Shown here: positions 42,177 to 50,146 of the stretch, in pieces
How positions within the stretch are numbered: the stretch's first letter is position 1
Layout: every line of letters begins with the position of its first letter
Assembly (NCBI GenBank): GCA_001600635.1
Contig: BCKL01000025.1
Coordinates: 340,790-404,789 of the forward strand
Length of the DNA: 64,000 nucleotides
From: Leucosporidium creatinivorum
Taxonomy: Eukaryota > Basidiomycota > Microbotryomycetes > Leucosporidiales > Leucosporidiaceae
Reading direction: 5' to 3'
Notes under the pieces: model-generated
What the model saw: the letters and a program-made list of their open reading frames with translations, nothing else
Databases searched by the model: none
What the model was told of the DNA's origin: nothing
Program-made: the position numbers and the translations under genes

Positions 42177-43214
42177 ATGCGCACCTGGTCCTCAGCGGGG
42201 CTCTTCTACGGCGTCTGGGCCACGACCTTCTCTCTCACCTTCTCCTCCCAAGCCTACACCGAATGGGGCGGTCCAATCCGTGCTCTCCACCTCATCTTCG
42301 CTCGCCGTCGTCTTGGGACTCTCGCTGTTGAAAAGGGAGTCGTCGATAAAGTGCCATCGAGAGGAGGTTCGAGAGGAGGTGAGTCGTCGAGAGGAGGTTT
42401 GGTTGATGATGAGGAGGATGGTGGATGAGGAAGTTGGGGAGTTTGAAAGGAAGGCTATGGGGAGGATGAGGTGTGAGGAGTGTAGGGAGAAGGGAGGGGA
42501 GACAGCGAGGAAGGAGGGAGGGGAGAAGGGAGGGGAGGTAAGCGCCGAGCTGGAGTCGGAAAAGGAGGAGCACGAACTCAAGCCCAAGTTCGAATGGGAT
42601 CGATGGGGGCGGCCAGAGTGCACACGATGTCTTGACGGAGTATATAAGTACAATTTCGGGTCACTCAGCGGCATCAGGGTAAGTTGTCGAGTTCGCCCCG
42701 AGCCTGAGCAGTGCGGCACTCCGAGCTAAGCCCTTTCTCTCTCTCTCTCACCTCGCAGCTCATAGAAGCGATGCTCCAAGCCTACGACCTCAAAGTCGTC
42801 AGCTTCTCCGAATCAGCTCGACTAGCGGAGGGGACTTGGGACAGTTTCCTTCCCATCACCCTCGCTCGCCGAGGAGCCTTCAGAGCTCCCGACTTGGCCA
42901 TCGACGCAGAAGGCGAGTGGGACGAGACCGAAGGCGTGACCTCAACGTACAGGCTCCACCCCGAGTCGTTCGACCTCCCTCTAAATCCTGATCGACCGAT
43001 CGCTCGCCTCGCCGCCGACTTCCCCATCTGGATGGAGGATCACTTCCACCCGAAGCCTGAGGCGCCCCCCGTAGTCCGGCCACACGCTGGTACGGGCTCG
43101 ATGGAGGAGTTTATGGCCCTCCTCCGCCCGCCGAAGAGGGAGGAGTCCGACGTCAAGGTCTCGAGGTGGGTGAAGCCGAGCTGGTCGTTTTGGGGTCAGT
43201 GTGGGAGTCAGTAG
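42177..43214 (+). pseudogene. Family member A2, frameshifted copy
   Basis: The copy starts MRTWSSAGLFYGVWATTFSL at 42177 and is close to A1. Just before the F-box-like helix there are three copies of TCGAGAGGAGGT (42357-42368, 42369-42380, 42387-42398), where A1 has a single comparable unit. Here the reading frame changes: the start frame runs to a stop at 42426-42428, while REEVWLMMRRMV, RCEEC and W.RWGRPECTRC lie in the +1 frame. The GTAAGT intron (42679-42758) is intact. The downstream exon is open to a stop at 43212-43214, with the ending KPSWSFWGQC. Its LPLNPDRPIARL has lost the usual ADxRF. A GTGAGT inside the repeat might be used as a new donor, but splicing there would remove conserved residues. 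Confidence 0.65.
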
Positions 43215-43783
43215 CGTCCCGGAGAGATAGTTAAGACAACCTGTAGCTCGTGTTCTGTCCTTGAGGTGCAAAGAAGCCCTCACTTTGACCCTTTCGTGCT
43301 TCCTCGGCGCTCGGCGTTGGCTTTGTTACCCGGCGAGCGGCCTTTTCATGTCTTTGCGAGGTCGTTTGGGTGGCGTCCATCCTTATGAGTAAGGTCTGGA
43401 TTGCGATCGTGACCGACCATGACCTTCGACTGCGTGTGAGCGAAGCAGCGAAAGGGAAAGGCGTCAGTTCTTCGCCGAAGCTCGGTTGCTGCACTTTACA
43501 GAGAGCTGCAGGCAAGCCATGCAGCGTCAGTAGTACTAGAGACACCTCTCGGTTTGTTTCTGATCTTATCAGCTCCCTTCACCTCACTTGCGCACCTCCT
43601 CTTCTCTCTTTCACCTCGCGCTCGACCCTCGTCCGCCTTGTCCTCCTGCCACATCTTGCTCGTCTCGCTTCTCGCCGCTCGTCGAAAGCTCTCCAGAGGA
43701 CATCAAAGCAGCAGCTACACCTACAGCATACCAACTATAAACTCACCCTCAGCCCCCCTTCGCCCTTCGCTCGCCCTCTCGAG

Positions 43784-44785
43784 ATGTGCTGGAGCAACGC
43801 CACGCTCTTCTACGGCCTCTGGGTCACTACAGCCTCGCTCAACTTTGCTGCGACAGCTCACAAAGCTACTCGACCCCCTATCCTCGCTATCGATCTCCTC
43901 GTACACCGCCGTCGCTCTGGAAAGCTCGAGATCAAGGGACAGGACGAGAAGACGACGGCGAGGGAGCTGCCCGAGGAGGTGTGGGAGATGGTCAAGGACG
44001 AGCTGCTCAGCGTCGAGGTCAGGAAGGCGGAGCTCGATACTCTGGACGGCCTTCGATGCGAGGACTGTCAGCTCGGGGGAGGCAGCTGCATCTGTCGCCA
44101 GTGCGAGTTCGATCGCGTGAACGGCCTGTTTGGGCCCTGCTGGACCACTTGGGGATACCCCGATTGTGCCACTGGCTTCTGCATGGACAACGTCGCCCAC
44201 TCGGGAGCTCTCGATGGCCGCACCAGCGAGCAAATCGAGGTCGGTCGGCGTACTTTTGTGTTTCCTCCCCGCGCTGACCTGGAGCCTACGCAGGACATCG
44301 GAGCGCTTCTCGCCAGCTATGGGCTACAGATGCCGTCTACCGACATGTGGCACGAGGACTCGGACAATCAGTTTCTCGACTTCGACAGCCTCTCGGCGAT
44401 CGCGCTCCCTCTCCGCTCGTCTAAATCCGCCAACTATCCTTCCTCGCGCGCTGAAAGCTTGCCTGAGTATGGAACCGGATCCACGGTCCTCGACTTCTCC
44501 CCCTACGCCCTGATCCTACCCCCCGACGCCGACCGACGCTTCCGCCGAATCGTCTCGAGCTACCGTCTCAAAGCCGCCGGCCGCCCGCATGACTCGGCGC
44601 TCACTCCCAACGACCCTCACCTCACGCTGCTCAAGCGTTCTCCCACGAAGACGGCCGCCATCGACGAGAAGCTGGTCGAGAAAAGCTCGGGCCACAGGAA
44701 CGGTGAGGTCAAGGGAACGCCGAGGCTCTTCGCTGAGGCTGAACCTCGCTGGATACTGTGGAGCTTGTGCGAGCCGTGCAGCTGA
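43784..44785 (+). CDS. Family member B2: FYGLW / F-box-like / Cys-cluster protein (intact)
   Basis: Exons 43784-44239 and 44294-44785 give about 315 residues. The 54-bp intron (GTCGGT donor) is a multiple of three and open, so retention would simply add 18 residues. Its position matches the family intron. Features: MCWSNATLFYGLWVTTASL; VHRRRSGKLEIKGQDEK; the F-box-like LPEEVWEMV (about 66-74); a dense Cys set RCEDC, CICRQC, CWTTWGYPDC and FCMDN; after the intron DIGALLASYGLQ, LPPDADRRFRRI and the end EPRWILWSLCEPC. The open frame extends upstream of the chosen ATG, but paralogue alignment supports 43784. No localisation signal is seen and the function is unknown. Confidence 0.8.
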   Translation: MCWSNATLFYGLWVTTASLNFAATAHKATRPPILAIDLLVHRRRSGKLEIKGQDEKTTARELPEEVWEMVKDELLSVEVRKAELDTLDGLRCEDCQLGGGSCICRQCEFDRVNGLFGPCWTTWGYPDCATGFCMDNVAHSGALDGRTSEQIEVGRRTFVFPPRADLEPTQDIGALLASYGLQMPSTDMWHEDSDNQFLDFDSLSAIALPLRSSKSANYPSSRAESLPEYGTGSTVLDFSPYALILPPDADRRFRRIVSSYRLKAAGRPHDSALTPNDPHLTLLKRSPTKTAAIDEKLVEKSSGHRNGEVKGTPRLFAEAEPRWILWSLCEPCS

Positions 44786-45054
44786 GCTTGTGTCGGCATA
44801 GCTCGCATGATAGCTTAATGAGAAGCGACGAGATAGGGTGCGCAGCACGAGAGCGGTCGCAATCGAGTCGCCGAAGATTGATTGTTGGTGTAGTTCGACA
44901 AGCTCAAGAACGATGCTCTTCACGCTGAATGTCTCTGAGAGCCTGCACCCTCCCTGCAAACAAGTCCAATGCGAACGAGTCGAGTCACTTCAAGCTCTCG
45001 GCGCGGAATGATCGAGCTCAACCCACGCTCGGCGTTACAGCTCCCTTCCAAGAA

Positions 45055-46962
45055 CTACCTATGCACCACCAATCCCTCGTCCTTCTCCCCAGCTCCACCC
45101 GCCAACCCACCCTCAACGACCTTCTTCCACATGCTCTCATTGAGCGCGACAGCCTTGCCGAGCTGTCCCCTAAGCTTGAGGACCTCCTCCTCGAGCTGCG
45201 AGACACGAAGGGTCTGCTCGCCTGCTGCTGAGGCTGTCGGTGCGGAGGTAGTAGCCACAGCGGAGGAGGATACGACGCTGGTGGGCGACGAGAAGTCGAG
45301 CAGATCCCTCACATCCCTCTGCGCTCCAATCCTCATCTCCACCGTCCGACCTCCATGACCACCCTTACCCCACTCGCTCTGACTCCGCACACTCCTGCCC
45401 ATCCCACCGAGCATGATCGGCCTAGTAGGCAAGCTCGTCGGTGCGGTGGTTCCCGCTCCGAGCTCAGGCGGCCGGAGGAGGGTGGTGAGGAAGGTGATTG
45501 GGCCGGGAGGGGTGGAGGAGAGGGGAGCTGGGATGATGCGGGTGGGGAGGAGGGAGGGGAGCGATAGGATGTGGATTTGGGAGGTCGAGGTGCCGAGTAG
45601 GAGGGTGGGCGAGTGGACCGAGAGAGAGAGGGAGGTGATGATTTCTCTGTTTGACGAGGCCAGATCAGCGCCGAGCAAGTGGGAGAGACCGAGTAAAGAC
45701 GTGCGGGATAACGTAGCTTGTCTCCTCCTTCACGCTTTCCACATCTCCCCTGCCGCCTCCTCCAATCGCCTCGGTGCTGGCGTAGCCAAACTCGTCCTTC
45801 TTCTTCCGGTACAGCGACACCTTGGTCACCCTGCTCGCTTCTACACCACCCTCCTCGACTGTTGTAGGTCCAGCAGCGAAGAAAAAGCGCTCCAGTGGGT
45901 CGAAAGCGACGTGAGAGATGGGGGAGGCGAAAGAGAAGGTCGAGAGAAGGGAGGGAGGGGAGGTCGAGATGTCCCAGATCTGGTGGAATGAGTGAAAGGT
46001 CAGATTCGAAGCATCTTCAAGGAAAGCGGCGCAACCCGCCTTGCAAGTAGCATCGAGGGAGGCGGTGAGAAGACGGCAGTGGGGGAAGGTGCCGAGCCCG
46101 ACGGCGATGGAAGTGATGGGGAGGGTGTGGTCGGTGAGAGTAGCGTAAGCGGTAGGAGGGTTCATCGGCGAGGCGTTGAGGAGCCTGCACACGGTCGCAG
46201 GTCGCAGGAGGTCAGCTCGGCGCGTTCGAGAAGTAGCGGGGAATGTCGAAACTCACCTGCCCACGTTCCATACGCTCACTCCTGCATCCTCGGATCCAGA
46301 GATCAGAGCAGCATCGTCTTGTGAGAACTCGAGGACTGATACAGCGCGGTAGTGGGCGTCAATGGTGAGGAGTAGAGTGCCGGAGGAGAGCTGTCGGTTC
46401 GGCGAAGGGTCAGCTGTCGGTCCCCCTGATAACGGAGCAGCAGGAAGCAGCAACGCACCTCCCAGAAGAAGATCCGACCGTCGGCGGTTCCTCCTGCGAG
46501 GTAGAGACCAGCATGCGAGATGCAGATGGTCGACAGGCGAACTGGCGGGATCAAACGCTGCAGAACTTGCTCCTAGTACCGTCGAACGAGCACAGGGTCA
46601 GCTCCTAGCCCTCAAACCACTTTTCCCGAACTCCAGCAGCTGTAGCTCACCTTCTGAAAGCCCCAGACGTTCACACCCGCTCGCCCATCCTTTCCTCCTA
46701 ATCCCACGACGACTCCACCCATTCCAGCCTGACTCTGCACCAGTCCCATCGTCTTCCTGTACTTGAGCTGAGGTGCATCCTTGCCCTCGCCCGCTGCGTT
46801 TGCGGGAGTGGCCTGAGTTGAAGTTGAGGCGTTGGGAGACTTGAATGAGAAGAGGGAAGCGCCCGTAGTGAGGGAGTGTAGCGAGGTGGTCGGCAGAGGG
46901 GAGGCAGACGAGGTTGAAGAGAGGAGCAGCTCGGTGAGCTGGGGCTGCGATGCTGTAGCCAT
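45055..46962 (-). CDS. IPI3: Ipi3/WDR18-like WD40 protein, pre-60S ribosome biogenesis
   Basis: Six exons (46962-46651, 46572-46459, 46390-46257, 46184-46040, 45979-45690, 45646-45055) give about 515 residues. WD40 blades are clear: LAGGTADGRIFFWELSSGTL, AVSVLEFSQDDAALISGSED, VSVWNVGRLL, ITSIAVG...CRLLTASLD, IWDIS and SHVAFDPLERFFFAAG. The early VNVWGFQKEQVLQRLIPP is typical of Ipi3/WDR18, which works with Ipi1 and Rix1 in ITS2 processing in the nucleus. The C-terminal VSQLEEEVLKLRGQLGKAV predicts a coiled coil, as in relatives. Intron 4 appears to use a GC donor (GCGGGT at 46034-46039), since only this keeps the IWDIS blade in frame. The exon-5 donor (GTCTCT, about 45689) is weak and is the least certain join. 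Confidence 0.82.
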
Positions 46963-47232
46963 CTGGAACGAGGAAGTTGGAGGAAAACAAGCGGCGAGCT
47001 GGCGAAAACGCAGAGGACTGCGAAACGGACCAGAATCGCCTACAGCGGTCTGTTGGCTACTTTATTGCTCTGCTAGCTCTCGAGGTGACTGGATAAGCCT
47101 CTCCGTGCTTCCTCAAGCCCTGCAGTGCTCTTCTCGGCGATCTCTCGAGGCTCGAGCCAACGCCGAGCCGAAGCGAAAGTTGGAGGTCGCTTACGCTTCA
47201 TTGCGCTCAAATCCACTAACAGTACGACACTA
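46963..47232. promoter_or_regulatory. IPI3 upstream region
   Basis: 270 bp between the IPI3 start (transcribed left) and the A4 stop. It must hold the IPI3 promoter and the A4 3' end. No specific motif is assigned. Confidence 0.35.
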
Positions 47233-48306
47233 CTAGCTGTTCGAACTGCGCTCGCACAAGGTCCAAAGATTCCAACAAGGCTTCACCGCCGCCCTCGGCT
47301 CCTTCTCCGAGCCTGACTCCTTCGGCGAGGGAGGGGGAGGGGGCAGGGGGTTGCTGATGGGCACCCCAGCGTTGTTGACGCGAACGAAAGGTATGCTAGG
47401 GCCTGTACGCATGATGGGGTCCAAAAGATCCTGCGCGCGAATCCCATAGTCGGCGATGAGCCGAGCGAATCGCTGGTCGGCGTTGGCGGGGAGCTGGAAT
47501 CCCTCCTGAGGTAGCTTGACGGAAGTGGCGGCTGAGTCGATGTGCTCGTAGTTTTCGAGCTCCGCTTCAGCCTCGGTGGCGGCAGGGAGCGATCCGTCTC
47601 CTCCTCGGCGAACGCCAATGGCGCAGAAGTTGTCCCACAGGTTCCCGTACTGCTCGACGGCTTCGGCGTGGGCGAGCTCGAGTCCGTAGCGCTGAAGCAA
47701 TCTTCTTGCGAACTGTGGGTCGTGGCGCAAGTCGTCAGCTTTCCAGAAGGCGTCTCGAAGCGGGCTCGGCGATCGACTTACCCCGAAAGTCTGCCACGAC
47801 CCGAGCTGCTCCCCATGCACGCCCTTGAGACACTCCTCGCAGGCAGGCCGACCCCACTCGCTCCACTCATACTTTGGCTTGAGGCCTACACCGTCTTCCT
47901 CTGCCCAGCTGTCGAGCTCGTCTGCCAGGCCGGCTGAGCTACCCACCGCCGATCCTCCTCGCTCCTCGTCGACCTCCCGCCTAGCCACCTCCCATCCGTT
48001 CTCAGTACACTCCCCACATCTCATCCTATCCATCATCCATCTCTCCGAGTCCTGCACTTCATCCATCACCACCCCCGAAATCAAGCTCCAAACCTCCTCC
48101 GGCACCAAGCCAACAGCACCCCTCTGCCCCTCCTCGTGCTCAACCCGAAGCACACCCTCTAGGCGACGATGGATGATAATATTGAGAGCAGTGATCGACC
48201 CTTGCCAGAGCTTATAGGCCTCAGCAGCGAAGCTCAGAGACGACGTCGTGGCCCAGACGCCGTAGAACAGTCCGGCTGTACTCCAATTGGTCGTCCAGGT
48301 GGTCAT
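47233..48306 (-). CDS. Family member A4: FYGVW / F-box-like / Cys-cluster protein (intact)
   Basis: Minus strand, exons 48306-47782 and 47712-47233, about 334 residues. The intron (GTAAGT donor, 69 bp, open in frame) is at the family position. Visible parts: TNWSTAGLFYGVWATTSSLSF; IIHRRLEGVLRV; the F-box-like VPEEVWSLI; RCGEC and W.EWGRPACEEC; FARRLLQRYGLEL after the intron; LPANADQRFARL; a proline run; and KPCWNLWTLCE. It is closest to A1 and A2. An upstream in-frame ATG at 48360 would add 18 residues, but the paralogues favour a start near the WS motif. It lies alone, next to IPI3. Confidence 0.78.
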   Translation of the reverse strand: MTTWTTNWSTAGLFYGVWATTSSLSFAAEAYKLWQGSITALNIIIHRRLEGVLRVEHEEGQRGAVGLVPEEVWSLISGVVMDEVQDSERWMMDRMRCGECTENGWEVARREVDEERGGSAVGSSAGLADELDSWAEEDGVGLKPKYEWSEWGRPACEECLKGVHGEQLGSWQTFGVSRSPSPLRDAFWKADDLRHDPQFARRLLQRYGLELAHAEAVEQYGNLWDNFCAIGVRRGGDGSLPAATEAEAELENYEHIDSAATSVKLPQEGFQLPANADQRFARLIADYGIRAQDLLDPIMRTGPSIPFVRVNNAGVPISNPLPPPPPSPKESGSEKEPRAAVKPCWNLWTLCERSSNS

Positions 48307-48648
48307 AGCGGGCGAGGGCGGTGCTCTGGCGGGTAGAGGAGTAGCGAAAGGCGGGTCCATTTGGCATAGAAGGGATGTGGAAGAGGAAGAGAGCTGATGG
48401 GAGTCGGCAGGGCTCTTAGAGTCGGGGAGCTCGAGTCATCAGCTGCTGAGCCGTCGCGGTGAGCTGCCGTGGGGGTGAGGGCCACACGCACCCCTTTCGA
48501 TTGAGGCCTGTGCTGGAGAGCATGTCAGAAAGCCGAGCTCGTGAGAAGAAGGGGATAATTTATCGCCGAGCTCACCGATGGTTGCACTGATGCGAGTTTG
48601 ACCTAGCTGAGGACCTCCGAGCGTGTAACGAGTAGCTCTTGAAGCCAT
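48303..48648 (-). CDS. Possible small spliced gene, unidentified
   Basis: The minus strand carries ATG at 48648 followed by 85 nt encoding a basic start MASRATRYTLGGPQLGQTR. A canonical intron then follows (GTGAGC donor, TTCTGACA branch, CACAG acceptor ending near 48497). Downstream continuation is unclear, and one possible reading would run into the A4 start. The start faintly resembles small mitochondrial ATP-synthase K-type subunits (Y-T-x-G-G pattern), but no membrane helix follows. It is listed because the splice signals are good; the product is not established. Confidence 0.22.
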
Positions 48649-49214
48649 CTCAGAAAGAGGGAACGTCCAATCGCGCCGCGAAGGGGGAAGAAGCGACGAG
48701 TCAGCTCGGTGTTAACTGCCGAAGAAACGGGCGCTGCTGACGACGCTCTGCTGCATCAATCGAGATCGCAGCTAGCGCAATCGTCTTTAATAGGCGTAAA
48801 GAGCTGCGAATAACTCCGAACCGAAGCCAGAGATGCTGTAGGAAGGCAGGAGATCAAGTCAATCGAAACGGATCGCCTGATCTCTGGAGAGGTGTAGGCC
48901 TGCAGTTGAGCCAGCGTAGAGCAGAAGCGGAACTCGAAGCCTGAGAAACACGTCTACGAGAAAGTTGGGCGCGATTGGTCCACAGGAAACGAAGTTGGAG
49001 CTGAACTTGCGCGAGATGCTCGGCGACGGCTAGGGTGGGCTCTCGAGGCTCTCTGAGAGCGTGCGAGCAGTCGCGCTTCGTACGGCAGAATTTCCACCAC
49101 CCTCTCGTGATCCAAGAGCAGGTGGAGATCTTCTTGTAGCACTTCTTCTCCCAGCTCGTTCGGCGGAGAGCGGATGTCCAGCGCGCCGGCTTCTAAAGGT
49201 CGAACCTATTACAG
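48649..49214. other. Intergenic, no gene supported
   Basis: 566 bp with several short frames but no family match or coherent splice pattern. Confidence 0.4.
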
Positions 49215-49740
49215 CTATACTTCTGGCGACTTGATAGCCCTCACTGCTTCCCTGATCCTCCTCAGCCGCGCCATGGGCTTGACTCCAACCTTCGGGACAG
49301 CTTGCGTCTCTGCGAAAGGCGAAACAAGCGCCAGGTCAGCTCCTGCACCTCTTTAAATCCCGTTGAGCTAGCGCGAGCTCCTAGCAAAACTCACCAAGGA
49401 TCCCAGCCTTGACCAACAGCTTCTCGACCGACTTTGATGGCACCGCTCCCCGCTCCAACCACCACTGCACCCTCGCCTTGTTCCATTCAACAGTCTTCTC
49501 CCCCGGGGTCTGTACGGGACCAGTCTTCGCAAATTGGCGAGCTCCCCATTCTGCTGTGCTCCTGAGCTGGCCGTTGGGAGATTTGGAGGGCGGAGGAGGG
49601 AGGAAAGGGAGAGGAGCGTAGTGGCCCAGGACCTCGAGAGGGTTGGCGGTAGGGCGGGAGGAGGAGAGGGTGGCGACGACTGAGTAGGAGGGAGAGTTGC
49701 GCGACAGAGGGGAGCGCGCGAGGCGGAGGCGGACCGGCAT
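49215..49740 (-). CDS. MRPS16: Mitochondrial small-subunit ribosomal protein bS16m
   Basis: Exons 49740-49395 and 49309-49215 give about 146 residues. The start MPVRLRLARSPLSRNSPSYS is the typical S16 beginning (VRLRLAR, N-P-x-Y). It is followed by EVLGHYAPLP and WNKARVQWWLERGAVPSKSVEKLL...AGIL, the conserved S16 C-terminal helix. The second exon adds a basic tail, KPMARLRRIREAVRAIK. The protein acts in the mitochondrial ribosome. As in many S16m proteins there is no long separate presequence. The intron (GTGAGT, GCTGACC, CGCAG) is canonical; reading through it would stop after three more codons. Confidence 0.85.
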
Positions 49741-50146
49741 GCTGCAAGATGGAGCGAGGAGGAGGGAGGCAGCTGGCAGAGCGCCGCTTTTCGCGTCCGC
49801 TTGGAGTTCGAGGGAGAGAGGCGGCTAGGTGCAGAAGGCGATTGTGCGGCTGCTTGTAGCTGCCTAATCGTCGAGTGAAGTGGCCCGGTGCGAGAGAAGG
49901 AAGAAGGAAGCAATGGATTGACTCTGCGCGCCCAAGTCTCAGCGCTCAGCTTCAGAACGGAGGGAGAGCGGACATCGCTCGCTGCAGCACACAAGTAGCA
50001 AGCGCACGATTGACAGCGAGCTAAATGGGGATACGAAGCGAACCCTTTCTGATCTACACCACCCGCCTGTTGAACGCAGCTGGCCATACTCCCCATCCCT
50101 CGGCTTCTCTCACTCCCTCCTTGGCGCTTTCCCTCCCAGAACCCCA
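49741..50146. promoter_or_regulatory. bS16m upstream region / CHO2 3' end
   Basis: 406 bp between the bS16m ATG and the CHO2 stop, both genes on the minus strand. It is expected to contain the CHO2 3' end and the bS16m promoter. No motif is assigned. Confidence 0.35.

Larger units (their letters stand above)
42000..44785 (+). repeat. Segmental duplication copy 2 (A2-B2 gene pair)
   Basis: This is the partner of the block at about 1190-3985: the same gene order, the same orientation and a homologous spacer between the genes. Here the A gene is broken and the B gene is intact, the reverse of copy 1. Edges were judged by eye. Confidence 0.75.

Noticed and set aside
47782-48360. Upstream start for A4 at 48360
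   Set aside because: It would add 18 proline-rich residues absent from every paralogue. The start next to the WS...FYGVW motif is preferred, though the longer form cannot be excluded.
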